Origin: Paenibacillus sp. 19GGS1-52
GTDB taxonomy: Bacteria; Bacillota; Bacilli; Paenibacillales; Paenibacillaceae
DNA length: 64,000 nucleotides
NCBI RefSeq assembly: GCF_022369515.1
Contig: NZ_CP059724.1
Coordinates: forward strand, 3,782,001-3,846,000
Reading direction: 5' to 3'
The position numbers and the translations under genes are program-made. How positions within the stretch are numbered: position 1 is the stretch's first letter; each line of letters starts with the position of its first letter. Shown one piece after another: positions 35,767 through 47,571 of the stretch. Below the pieces are notes generated by a model that saw only the letters and a program-made list of their open reading frames with translations, was not told where the DNA came from and ran no database searches.

Positions 35767-36819
35767 CTAAGTCTTGCGAAGGAAGTTGCAGTGATCCCCG
35801 CGACTGAGTTCAATGTTATATCCAGAGGCTGCGATTCTCAGTTCAATACAATTCCGGCAAAGTGCTGCATCGTCGCCCATGCAGATCTTGTTCTCGTAGA
35901 GCGCGTATTTCTTGCGAACCTTTAGGGGGGACAGAATAGGCATGACCACATTGGCTCCTGCCGAGAGTGCCTTCTCCCGACCTATTGGGTCCAGTGTACC
36001 CATAGCAGTGGTGGCCGGCATTAGAGCATCCGGTACCAATAATCTCGCCATCGCAATCATCACGAGAGTGTCTTGGACTGTTCCACCGACAGCATCTTTA
36101 AGTGGAGTTGCACTATGCGGGATGAATGGACCAATTCCGATCATTTCAGGATGGAACTTTTTCAGAAAAAGCAGATCCTCTGCAAGATGCTGGGAGGTTT
36201 GACCCGGTAGTCCAACCATAAATCCAGCTCCAACTTGATAGCCGATTCCCCTCAGGATCTGCAGGCAGTTCATGCGGTTATCGTACGACATCCATGGATG
36301 CAAAGATTCGTAGAGCGTGCGCGAAGCTGTCTCATGCCGAAGTAAATATCGGTCAGTTCCTGCAGCGTATAGTGCCCGATAAAAAGCTTCGCTACGTTCT
36401 CCAATAGACAAGGTAATTGCTGCATCGGGGAAACGTATCTTCATCTTCGTGACCATTCGAATCATGACTTCTTCTGTGAAACGAAAATCTTCTCCACTTT
36501 GTAAGACAAATGAACGATAGCCGAGATTATAGCCTTCAGCAGCACACTCCAGGATCTCTTCCTCAGTTAGTCGGTAACGTTCCACATTAGAATTGGATCT
36601 GCGCAGACCACAATACATACAATCCTGTTTGCAGAAGTTGGAGAATTCAATTAATCCGCGTAAGAATACGTTTTCATCATAATGCTTCTTGCGGGTCTCT
36701 TCCGCTAAGCGAAACAACCGCTTCGTAAGATCTGGAGTCAGATGTTGAAGGAAATAGATGATTTCTTCTTTAGTCAGCTCATTTTGCTCAAATAGTTGGT
36801 TGAGCAATCCTTCCATCAT
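35767..36819 (-). CDS. hydE: HydE, radical-SAM H-cluster maturase
   Basis: 350 residues from ATG 36819, which lies 7 bases after GGAGG. The in-frame upstream start at 36903 has no such site. The radical SAM motif is CKQDCMYCGLRRSN. VLQSGEDFRF and GFMVGLPGQT fit the BioB/HydE barrel. A second Cys set ends the protein (CMGDDAALCRNC). HydE processes the HydG-made Fe-CO-CN synthon. It is the first gene of the locus, behind a copy of the dispersed repeat. Confidence 0.95.
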   Translation of the reverse strand: MMEGLLNQLFEQNELTKEEIIYFLQHLTPDLTKRLFRLAEETRKKHYDENVFLRGLIEFSNFCKQDCMYCGLRRSNSNVERYRLTEEEILECAAEGYNLGYRSFVLQSGEDFRFTEEVMIRMVTKMKIRFPDAAITLSIGERSEAFYRALYAAGTDRYLLRHETASRTLYESLHPWMSYDNRMNCLQILRGIGYQVGAGFMVGLPGQTSQHLAEDLLFLKKFHPEMIGIGPFIPHSATPLKDAVGGTVQDTLVMIAMARLLVPDALMPATTAMGTLDPIGREKALSAGANVVMPILSPLKVRKKYALYENKICMGDDAALCRNCIELRIAASGYNIELSRGDHCNFLRKT

Positions 36820-36871
36820 CCCTTTTCCTCCTTCACATGACGGTAGATCCAGCGAAGAACCACATTTTTTA

Positions 36872-36971
36872 AAATATAAGAATTTATATGTTTCACACGA
36901 CAACTTATCCTTATATTTCTCGAAGAAACGGGTACGCCTCTTTCAGAGGACGACGAGGTCATTTCTTCTTG
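36872..36971 (-). repeat. Dispersed intergenic repeat, copy 1 (upstream of hydE)
   Basis: On the minus strand two stem-forming parts are seen: CAAGAAGAAATGAC pairing with a GTTTCTTC arm, with an inner CCTC/GAGG hairpin, then AAATATAAG pairing with CTTATATTT. It is about 80% identical by eye to 60787-60884 and shares its ends with 23269-23316. It ends about 50 bases before the hydE start. Together with the stretch to 37082, no gene is present. Confidence 0.65.
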
Positions 36972-37069
36972 TATTTTTAGAATATGCTGCGCTATATCCT
37001 TAGATGCCGGATTTCATCCTGAATAAATACTTTTAAATGGACAGCAAGTGATAACTTTCAATCTCGCGT

Positions 37070-37101
37070 AAAAAGAAGAAAAACCCGCAATATATGCGGG
37101 T
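37070..37101 (-). terminator. Intrinsic terminator after the flavodoxin/ferredoxin gene
   Basis: ACCCGCA (37083-37089) pairs with TGCGGGT (37095-37101). On the minus strand it is followed by TTTTTCTTCTTTTT. It closes the TetR operon. Confidence 0.85.
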
Positions 37102-37136
37102 CTCGTTAGGGATTTCATTCTTAATCTTGTGCTCAT

Positions 37137-37928
37137 TCACTTTCTATTTATAATTTCATTAATTCTCACATTGGGATTTGTATATCTTCCTTTATTTTCA
37201 GTTGCTTTTCCATATTGAACAGCTTTCACTGGACAATAATGGATGCATGCCAGACAGAGGGTGCAGCGTTCCCCCCACTGTGGTTTCCCATCTACGGTAA
37301 TGTTATTCCGATTACAAACCTTTTCGCATGTACCACAACCGGTACAATTATCATTGGCATGAAACTTTGTAGGATCAATGGCTTTTTTATTAAACATCGG
37401 ATTTATAATGCCGGTTAAGAGCCACGGCAAAATCCCTTTTTCCACTCTGAATTCTCCTGTCTCTCTTCGCTCAATAACTTGATTGATATAGCTCAAAGTT
37501 TCATCAGCCGCAGTAAGCTTTTGGGTCGCTGCTTCTTTTGAATCAACATCACCCATTATTATAAAATTATTTGGCATGGTGATGGAGAATCCACTGTCCA
37601 ATTTAATGTCTTTTTTGCTCAAAGTATCCATCATAACTTTCATCGTATTTCCGATGTTACCTCCACAAGTTGCAATAGAAAAGGCGTAATTTCCCTGGTA
37701 ATTATTCAGCTTCAATTTCTTAATAAATTCAAGCACGATTCTGGGAGGTCCCCACGAATAAATAGGATGTACAAATCCAATAATTTCATTATCCTTCAGA
37801 GTATATTCATTACATGTATTCCCTGTATTTTCGGCGGCAGCAATTGAGACCAACTCTTCATTCGTATGCTGGGCAATATTCTTAGCGGCATAAAGCGAGT
37901 TTCCTGTTCCTGAAAAGTAAAATATCAT
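37137..37928 (-). CDS. EFR1-type flavodoxin-ferredoxin fusion
   Basis: About 263 residues. The flavodoxin-like start MIFYFSGTGNSLYAA binds FMN phosphate. The C-terminal third holds two [4Fe-4S] sets (CTGCGTCEKVCNRNNI and CTLCLACIHYCPVKA). ATG 37928 lies 7 bases after GGAGAGG, and the frame extends to 37973 without a better site. It is a soluble low-potential electron carrier with unknown partner. It is the last gene of a TetR-controlled group. Confidence 0.85.
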   Translation of the reverse strand: MIFYFSGTGNSLYAAKNIAQHTNEELVSIAAAENTGNTCNEYTLKDNEIIGFVHPIYSWGPPRIVLEFIKKLKLNNYQGNYAFSIATCGGNIGNTMKVMMDTLSKKDIKLDSGFSITMPNNFIIMGDVDSKEAATQKLTAADETLSYINQVIERRETGEFRVEKGILPWLLTGIINPMFNKKAIDPTKFHANDNCTGCGTCEKVCNRNNITVDGKPQWGERCTLCLACIHYCPVKAVQYGKATENKGRYTNPNVRINEIINRK

Positions 37929-38001
37929 GGCTATCCTCTCCATTCTTATATTGTTATTCCTGTGCTTCGTCAAGCGCTTCTTCTTTCATTCCATGTTAAC
38001 G

Positions 38002-38583
38002 TCATTCTGGAGGATTAGTCAGACCATTCATTACAAACTCCGCCATGTACTCCAGAATCTGCGGGAAATACTGAAGCCCAATTTCTTCCTTATGTGTATC
38101 TATATTAATGATCGCTGTAAAAAAAGCCATGATAAGCTCAATATCGATATCACTTCTTATTTTTCCTTCCGTCTGCCATTGTTGGAACAACTCCACAAAA
38201 CTGCCATATAAGAAATCCACTTTATTTACTCCGTTCTCTTCACGGTATTGCTGCTCCAGCTTGCTAAAGACGTCTTTGTTATACCATTCTTTTAAGATTG
38301 GATTTGAATTCATGCCATTAATGTTTAATGCTATTAATTTATTGAGCAGCCCTAAAGGAGCATCGTTCAGATCAATGGCTTCCATTATGCTCTTTTTAAG
38401 TTTCACGTTTTCTTCCAGGAAAATTTCCAGAAACAACGCCTCTTTAGAAGGGAAGTAATTATAAAATGTGCCTACTCCGATCCCGACCACTTTTGTAATG
38501 TCAGAGACATTGGTTTTTTTAAATCCTTTGGAACTAAACAATTCTTTCCCGCAATTAAAAATATCCTTTTTTTTATCTTCCAC
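38002..38583 (-). CDS. TetR family transcriptional regulator
   Basis: 193 residues. The N-terminal helix-turn-helix reads FSSKGFKKTNVSDITKVVGI then GVGTFYNYFPSKEALF. The C-terminal ligand domain is helical and diverged. GTG 38583 follows GGAGGATTATAAG. It lies between two flavodoxin-type genes. The 28-base palindrome at 39438-39465 is its likely operator. Confidence 0.92.
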   Translation of the reverse strand: MEDKKKDIFNCGKELFSSKGFKKTNVSDITKVVGIGVGTFYNYFPSKEALFLEIFLEENVKLKKSIMEAIDLNDAPLGLLNKLIALNINGMNSNPILKEWYNKDVFSKLEQQYREENGVNKVDFLYGSFVELFQQWQTEGKIRSDIDIELIMAFFTAIINIDTHKEEIGLQYFPQILEYMAEFVMNGLTNPPE

Positions 38584-38622
38584 CTTATAATCCTCCGCTC
38601 ACTTTATACTTGCTCTAATTTA

Positions 38623-39393
38623 TTATAGGCGTTTAGCCATTCGATGGCCCATGAGATCAAACACGTGACCCACTGTTTTTTTAATGAACCCTAAGGAAAC
38701 CTGATAGTAATAGTCCGATTCAAACCAGCCCTGTTCTTTGTAATGACGGTAATCCAGGTACTTATCATTGAGCGTAGACTTTATAGTTGTGCGGGATATT
38801 CGGAACATCATCAGCCTGAAAAAGGAAGGAACCGGTGGCGTTGTGTGCATAAGCTCTTTGTAAAATCTTGCCGAGGCCTTTTTAATTTCCTTCGTAAATT
38901 TTTGCTGTGCAGCCTCGCTTCTGGGCTCCAACGTGTTCAGAACACAGCCTTTTGTGACTCGAAATCCGAAATTTTCTCCCATATTACTTAGGTACTTCAC
39001 GATAGAGTTGCCTCCAAAGATTCCTTGATTGACAATAGCCGTAAAGGTCTTTCCAAAAAAACGCGGTCTATGGAACACAAAGGCGAGCCGATCCAGCAGG
39101 TTCTTCATCGGTGCCGATACATGAAAGGCATAATTGGGGGTGGCGAAAATAATTCCGTCAGCATTGCTCATCTTTTCAATCAGCACATCGCGATCATCCG
39201 TTAAGGGGCAATATTGCTCTCCTTTGTCAAAACACTGTTTGCAGCCACGGCAATATTCAAGCCGATAGTCTTTCAAGAATAAGTACTCAAAGTCAATTTC
39301 ACCGTAAGCTTTTAAATTATCCCCAAATTCACAAACTGCCTCGAAGGTGGCATGCTTTTGTTGATTGCCGATAAAGGCAATAACTTTTTTCAT
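38623..39393 (-). CDS. NADPH-dependent FMN reductase/flavodoxin-family protein
   Basis: 256 residues with a flavodoxin-like fold: MKKVIAFIGNQQKHATFEAV, the Cys-containing YCRGCKQCFDKGEQYCP typical of iron-sulfur flavoproteins, and IIFATPNYAFHVSAPMKNLL at the flavin. TGGAGGG precedes the ATG. It leads the TetR operon directly behind the palindrome. Confidence 0.85.
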   Translation of the reverse strand: MKKVIAFIGNQQKHATFEAVCEFGDNLKAYGEIDFEYLFLKDYRLEYCRGCKQCFDKGEQYCPLTDDRDVLIEKMSNADGIIFATPNYAFHVSAPMKNLLDRLAFVFHRPRFFGKTFTAIVNQGIFGGNSIVKYLSNMGENFGFRVTKGCVLNTLEPRSEAAQQKFTKEIKKASARFYKELMHTTPPVPSFFRLMMFRISRTTIKSTLNDKYLDYRHYKEQGWFESDYYYQVSLGFIKKTVGHVFDLMGHRMAKRL

Positions 39394-39437
39394 TGGAGTC
39401 CCTCCATATACAGATCATTTCACTCACTTCAAATCTT

Positions 39438-39465
39438 ATGAATGAATATTATTATATTCATTCAT
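39438..39465. promoter_or_regulatory. Perfect palindrome, probable TetR operator
   Basis: The arms ATGAATGAATAT (39438-39449) and ATATTCATTCAT (39454-39465) match perfectly around TATT. The site lies 45 bases upstream of the FMN reductase start and three genes upstream includes the TetR gene itself, so autorepression is likely. Confidence 0.7.
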
Positions 39466-39753
39466 ATTGTGATATGCAACTGCTTTTGTCATAATTAATT
39501 CCAAATTAAGTGAGTCCGGTAAGTTCATTCAACTTACGATACTAATACAATGGCCCAACTGCGCCGATACAAATTAGGAATACTGCAAATCCATTTAGCT
39601 GTAATGGCGTTTGCCATTCTGCTGCATACTTCGCTCTCGTACCTCTTCCTACTCTCCCACCTAGCAGTCGCAGCTTTTTTTTTGCAGTATCTGCCGCCTG
39701 CCGCTCTCGCCCCATTTTAAGTTTCATGCGTTCTATTGTTCGTTTCACCCATT

Positions 39754-39862
39754 GTGACAAAGGCAAACTTGTCGAAAGGCAAGGACGCAAAGCCATAGGG
39801 CCTTCTTCGTTTCCACAATGTGGAAGACGAAGGTGGCAGCCGTGCTGCCGGAAAAAAAGGAT
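39754..39862 (+). ncRNA. Cyclic di-GMP-I (GEMM) riboswitch
   Basis: The plus strand shows the conserved GEMM-I core: GGCAAACTTGTCGAAAGGCA, then GGACGCAAAGCC (39782-39793), a CTTCTTCG/CGAAG variable hairpin arm, and GGTGGCAGCCGTGCTGCCGG with its tetraloop receptor. It ends about 180 bases before the glycoside hydrolase start. The segment between includes a GCCC/GGGC hairpin (39963-39977) that could act in an expression platform. Whether c-di-GMP turns the gene on or off is not clear. Confidence 0.88.
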
Positions 39863-40040
39863 GTCTGTTCCACTGCGTACGTTTCAGGTGCATGGATTAG
39901 ATGTTCTGGGGGAAAAGCTTTTTCAACGAATATAAACCGTTTATAAAAAGTTGTTCCTCCTCCGCCCAAACCGGGCGTTACTTTGCGTACCCTAGCAAGG
40001 TGATGGCGTTAAGGGATATTTTAACCGAGGAGAGTTAGTT

Positions 40041-43000
40041 ATGAAATCCAAACGCAAAAGATCCGATCGACCTGCCCCCAATTTATCAAGAACAGTTAAA
40101 CAAATGGCTCCATGCTCCAGTTTTCGTTTGTTCTCCAAATGCATCGCCCTGCTATTAACACTAGTGCTTGCAATCGGCAGCCCGTTCAGCCCCGCCAGTG
40201 CAGAATTAGCATCCGCGCAGCCGGTCGCTGAATCTACACCTCAATCCGTTACCGAAAGTGTATATGGAGCTGCTGCTAACAGCCTGCAGGAACCATCCGG
40301 CCCAGTTGGCACAGTCTGGACGATTGGTACCCATGACGGAAGCTCCGCCGAATATTCCGACTTCAAGGCAATGTCCACGCCTTACACCGCACCTGTGACG
40401 AAAGAGGTTTACAGTGACTGGAAGACATTTCCGAAAGGCATGAAGGCGAGTGTGAATAAAACGCTCACTATCGATTTCACAATGGATGCGCTGCCCACTT
40501 ATGGCATGGAATTCGACGTGCATATACTGAACGCGTACATGTCTGTGCCACAGATGGCTGTGTACGCGAATGGAAGGCTGGCCGGGCTCATCCAGATTGC
40601 GGGTACAGCCGGCAGCGGTGGTGCCTATCCCTACCGTGACCAATACAGATTATATATTCCAAATGAGCTGATAAATATCGGCACGAACGAGCTGAGGCTT
40701 GAGGTATATGCCGGCTCCTATGCAAATAGCTCCGGAGATGCAAATCTATGGTACGAGTGGGATGAGTTGTCGTTGACGGCGCTCTCCTCGCCCGCATCTG
40801 AACCGCTCCACGGTCGGTATGTAAATCTTGGCACCGCGATCGCCAATTCATTCGATTACAACGACAATGTGACTCGACTTGTTCCAGATTTGACGAAATG
40901 GCTCGGCATTGCCTACAGTGGAAATATGATGCGTGCGGGTCTATGGTCCGATACGAAGCCATTATGGCAGGATGGCATAGATTCTTATTTGCAGACGATG
41001 AAGGACATGAATCTGCAGCCAGTGGTCGGTATGTTCGGCACAGATTTTATGAACAGCAGTGAGATGCTAGGCGGTCACATGTCCGAAAGCATGAAGACTT
41101 ATTACCGCCAATTCATGTCCGATTACGGCTCGGATTTCTCTTATCTGGAAATGGATAATGAACCGGGCGTATTCGGACATTCGCAGTCTTCTCTCGTCGA
41201 GCTCGGTGAGTTTCTACAGGCAGAAAAAGCGGAAACCCCGTGGCTTAAGATCGTGGCACCCGGCTGGGCATACTGGCCAACCAAGGGTACGCCGTACGGT
41301 TGGGAGCGCAATCCTGAAGAGCGGAAACCGATCGAAGTTTTGTCAGATCTGACGAACGGCCACAGTTATGCGTTGACCGGATTGACACAGGCTCGCGGCG
41401 GCGCACTGAACGAAAACCTGCTTACCTACAACGGTGGTACGGAAGAAGGGCTGCCCAAGGAAATGATGATGACTGAGGCAGGTGCTAATGATCTGCATGC
41501 CGATCCGAGCGGCTTCGGCGCATCAGCCTACAAGTTCGCAGCCGCTTTCGACCGCGAGCTGCGCGCGGATATTGGGTATGCTGACCATATTATGCAGCAT
41601 ACTGCCTTTGATACGTCGAACCCGAATTATGCACTATTTGTCCGCCCAAGCAATTGGAACACGCACCAAGTGTCCGACACGACAGCTTGGGCCGCCAAGC
41701 CAGCGGAGGGCGGCGAAACCAGGTTGCGCACGTTCCGTCGTTTGGCTGCGGCCTACGCGACGCATGGTGCACCTCTGCCCTATTCCTTTCTCAGCGGCGA
41801 CGAGTCGGCTGGCAGAAAAGTATACGTCCGTGCCGTCGATACCCGTGCGCTCGGAGTATCGACAGTCGGCGCGTCGGCGGACAAGCAGATCGTCAGCGTC
41901 GTTAACTTCGAGCCGGCCGGAACCAGCGCACGCCATGTGAACGTCCGCGTAACGCTGCCAGACGGCGGTGTCTACCGGGTCGAGCAGTACCGGGATGGTA
42001 ATACGGCAGGCTCTGCCTATTCAGTAGAGGAGAGAAACGTATCTCCATATCTCGATCTCGACCTCACCGTTGCTGCGGGCGAAGCAGTGCAGCTGTATTT
42101 AACCCTCAAGGAAGAGCAAAATCCGGAAAAACCGGTCATGACGGGCGCTGCAATGAGAACTTGGAATACAGCTATGATCGACTGGAACGTAGCGGCGGAC
42201 AACCACCGGACGACTACTTATCGCCTTTACCGCGACGGCGAGGAACTGGCGCTGCTGCCATCTTCCGTTACGCGTTACATCGATACGACGATCGCTTATG
42301 ACCGCACCTACTCATACACAGTTCAGGCCAGCGACGACTCCGGTAACGCATCCGTGCCAAGTGAACCCATTCTGCTTGCAGTCCCGGATATGCCGATCAC
42401 ACCGGGTGGTCCAATCTATGAAGCCGAAAAGGGGCAGCTTACAGGCATCGCCAAAACCGGAACGGATTCTGCAGCCTCTGGTGGAGGTTATGTACGGGAT
42501 ATGCACGGGAACGGAGCGAGTATAAGCATCATTAACATCATGCCGGGTGCAGGCAACTATACGCTGCGTTTGGCTTACGCCACTGGAGTAGACGCTACGT
42601 TGAATTTGTACGTAAATGGTATGAAAATCAAGAAGCTGACATTCATCTCGACCGGAAAATATACGGGCACGGGTGCGTACAAAAGCATATCGGCGGCGGT
42701 AACGCTTGCGGATGGACCCAATACGATCATGCTGCGCCATGACGGCGACAATACCGGTGCGGTGAATCTCGATTATGCGGAACTGACTTCAATACAAACG
42801 GTATCGCCGGAGACTGACTGGCACGACTATACATTCGACGACGAAGACATCTATTATTCGCCGGGTATTCTGACGAATATCAACGGAAGCTGGAATGAAA
42901 CGATGGAACAAGGTGAGGTTGCTTCCTTCGACTTTACGGGAACTGGCGTCCGCTGGCTGTCGAATGTGCAGGGCAATATGGGCAAAGCAGATGTATATAT

Positions 43001-43175
43001 CGACGAAGTGCTGCAGGACACAATTGACCTGACCGCCGCCGATCTCGAAGGCTACAGCAAAGTCGTGTTTGAGAAAAAGAACCTGAAGGACGGCAACCAT
43101 ACCCTACGGATTGAAACCGTGGGTGGCAAAGTGACTTTTAACCGCTATAGCATTTATGGAAATATACAGCGTTAA
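40041..43175 (+). CDS. Secreted multidomain glycoside hydrolase under c-di-GMP riboswitch
   Basis: 1044 residues with a long signal peptide (about 1-54, ending SPASA). A beta-sandwich domain comes first (about 95-255), then a TIM-barrel-like catalytic part. The probable acid/base is Glu374 in LEMDNEPG and the probable nucleophile Glu479 in MMMTEAGAND, a clan A-like pair. A fibronectin-III domain (about 710-795), a CBM35/CBM6-like domain (about 805-930) and a C-terminal sandwich follow. GAGGAG precedes the ATG. Its riboswitch leader suggests a role in matrix or exopolysaccharide remodelling during the motile-sessile switch. The GH family is not assigned. Confidence 0.85.
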   Translation: MKSKRKRSDRPAPNLSRTVKQMAPCSSFRLFSKCIALLLTLVLAIGSPFSPASAELASAQPVAESTPQSVTESVYGAAANSLQEPSGPVGTVWTIGTHDGSSAEYSDFKAMSTPYTAPVTKEVYSDWKTFPKGMKASVNKTLTIDFTMDALPTYGMEFDVHILNAYMSVPQMAVYANGRLAGLIQIAGTAGSGGAYPYRDQYRLYIPNELINIGTNELRLEVYAGSYANSSGDANLWYEWDELSLTALSSPASEPLHGRYVNLGTAIANSFDYNDNVTRLVPDLTKWLGIAYSGNMMRAGLWSDTKPLWQDGIDSYLQTMKDMNLQPVVGMFGTDFMNSSEMLGGHMSESMKTYYRQFMSDYGSDFSYLEMDNEPGVFGHSQSSLVELGEFLQAEKAETPWLKIVAPGWAYWPTKGTPYGWERNPEERKPIEVLSDLTNGHSYALTGLTQARGGALNENLLTYNGGTEEGLPKEMMMTEAGANDLHADPSGFGASAYKFAAAFDRELRADIGYADHIMQHTAFDTSNPNYALFVRPSNWNTHQVSDTTAWAAKPAEGGETRLRTFRRLAAAYATHGAPLPYSFLSGDESAGRKVYVRAVDTRALGVSTVGASADKQIVSVVNFEPAGTSARHVNVRVTLPDGGVYRVEQYRDGNTAGSAYSVEERNVSPYLDLDLTVAAGEAVQLYLTLKEEQNPEKPVMTGAAMRTWNTAMIDWNVAADNHRTTTYRLYRDGEELALLPSSVTRYIDTTIAYDRTYSYTVQASDDSGNASVPSEPILLAVPDMPITPGGPIYEAEKGQLTGIAKTGTDSAASGGGYVRDMHGNGASISIINIMPGAGNYTLRLAYATGVDATLNLYVNGMKIKKLTFISTGKYTGTGAYKSISAAVTLADGPNTIMLRHDGDNTGAVNLDYAELTSIQTVSPETDWHDYTFDDEDIYYSPGILTNINGSWNETMEQGEVASFDFTGTGVRWLSNVQGNMGKADVYIDEVLQDTIDLTAADLEGYSKVVFEKKNLKDGNHTLRIETVGGKVTFNRYSIYGNIQR

Positions 43176-43198
43176 AGTAACATTCGATGTAAAATCAT

Positions 43199-43233
43199 GA
43201 GCCTCAGCCTAATGTTTCAACGGGTTGAGGCTC
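43199..43233. terminator. Hairpin between convergent genes
   Basis: GAGCCTCA (43199-43206) pairs with TGAGGCTC (43226-43233). It lies between the plus-strand hydrolase and the minus-strand AraC gene and may terminate both. T tails are weak on either side. Confidence 0.6.
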
Positions 43234-43240
43234 AATCTAT

Positions 43241-44062
43241 TTAATCTAAACCATGCAGCCGCTTAAACTCCTCGGGTTTCATTCCGGTAACACTCTTAAA
43301 CACCGCACAGAAATAACTGGCATGATCAAAACCAGCCAACTGCGCGATTTCATATATATTTTTCTCCCGTCCAGTGAACATTAATTGTTTGCTCCGGTTA
43401 ATGCGCTGCTTATTGATATAGGTCACAGGTCGATCATGCAAGGTTCGCTGAAAAAGACGGCATAAATACTGCGGAGATACGGAAGCCACCTCAGCTAACT
43501 CTTTCAACGGTAGTGCTCTGTGCAAGTTGAGTTCAATATGATGAAGAACCGGCTGAATGCGTTCCAGCTCATCATCCTCTTTGGAAGAGGGCAGCATATT
43601 ACGTTTCAAATCAAGGAGCAGCGTATATAACAGCTTGGAACGTTCGAGGTTGGTTCCCGATTCATTACCGTCTGACATCGTGAGCATTTCTCTTAAAGGT
43701 TCCAGCAATAATTCGTCTCTTAATCTTCCTAGACCTGACTCGCGAATCCCCAAGAACAGCAGCATCTGGCTAGCTTCTCTACCATTAAATGAGATCCATG
43801 ACAGCCTCCACTCGCGGCTGATCGGAGTATACGAGTGAGCGATATGCGGATATAGAAAGAAAACATCCCCGGGGCCTACCAAATACCGTTTATCTTTGAT
43901 CGTCAACTCACCTTTGCCCTCGAGAATCTGATGTAATTGATAATCTGGAAATCCGGCCGGACGAACTGTTTCCGTCTGATGCTCCCAATAACCGATTGTT
44001 GTAGCATACAACGGCAATAATATCGTCTCTTCCGTTTGGCAAAAGATTAATTTGCTCTTCAT
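43241..44062 (-). CDS. AraC family transcriptional regulator
   Basis: About 273 residues from ATG 44062, which lies 6 bases after GGGGGAG. The N-terminal cupin-like sugar-sensing half has GPGDVFFLYPHIAHSY. The C-terminal double helix-turn-helix has LKELAEVASVSPQYLCRLFQ and IYEIAQLAGFDHASYFCAVF. It is divergent from the beta-galactosidase gene and probably its regulator. Confidence 0.92.
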   Translation of the reverse strand: MKSKLIFCQTEETILLPLYATTIGYWEHQTETVRPAGFPDYQLHQILEGKGELTIKDKRYLVGPGDVFFLYPHIAHSYTPISREWRLSWISFNGREASQMLLFLGIRESGLGRLRDELLLEPLREMLTMSDGNESGTNLERSKLLYTLLLDLKRNMLPSSKEDDELERIQPVLHHIELNLHRALPLKELAEVASVSPQYLCRLFQRTLHDRPVTYINKQRINRSKQLMFTGREKNIYEIAQLAGFDHASYFCAVFKSVTGMKPEEFKRLHGLD

Positions 44063-44176
44063 GCGTCTCCCCCATTTTTTTACTTGATATCCGCTATAAA
44101 CTTTCATTCTTATCTTAAACAGCCTCTTCCATTCTACTCTGCTTCCAAAGATGTTTCTAGTTTCATATTATATTAT

Positions 44177-47374
<3,198 letters not shown>

Positions 47375-47390
47375 ACTCATATTTGCAGCA

Positions 47391-47428
47391 AATGCGAGAT
47401 CCCGGATTCGGAGATCTCGCATTTTTTT
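47391..47428 (+). terminator. Terminator of the beta-galactosidase gene
   Basis: AATGCGAGATC (47391-47401) pairs with GATCTCGCATT (47412-47422), followed by six more T. Confidence 0.9.
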
Positions 47429-47571
47429 GTACGCCATGGAAACTTATTTTAGATATAATCTTGCAAAGACTACGGAACTGTCATAAAGATATCACAACTG
47501 TTTATCAGTCCAGTGAAATAGGATCGCACACCACGTAAAAAAACGGATTCCCTTTTTGTATACCAGAATGC

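Noticed and set aside
39550..39720. 56-codon hydrophobic plus-strand frame starting MAQLRRYKLG
   Set aside because: It would make a membrane peptide upstream of the riboswitch, but no ribosome-binding site is present and the T9 run makes hydrophobic codons by chance.
39542..39796. 84-codon minus-strand frame
   Set aside because: It lies across the c-di-GMP riboswitch core, is on the opposite strand and has no ribosome-binding site.
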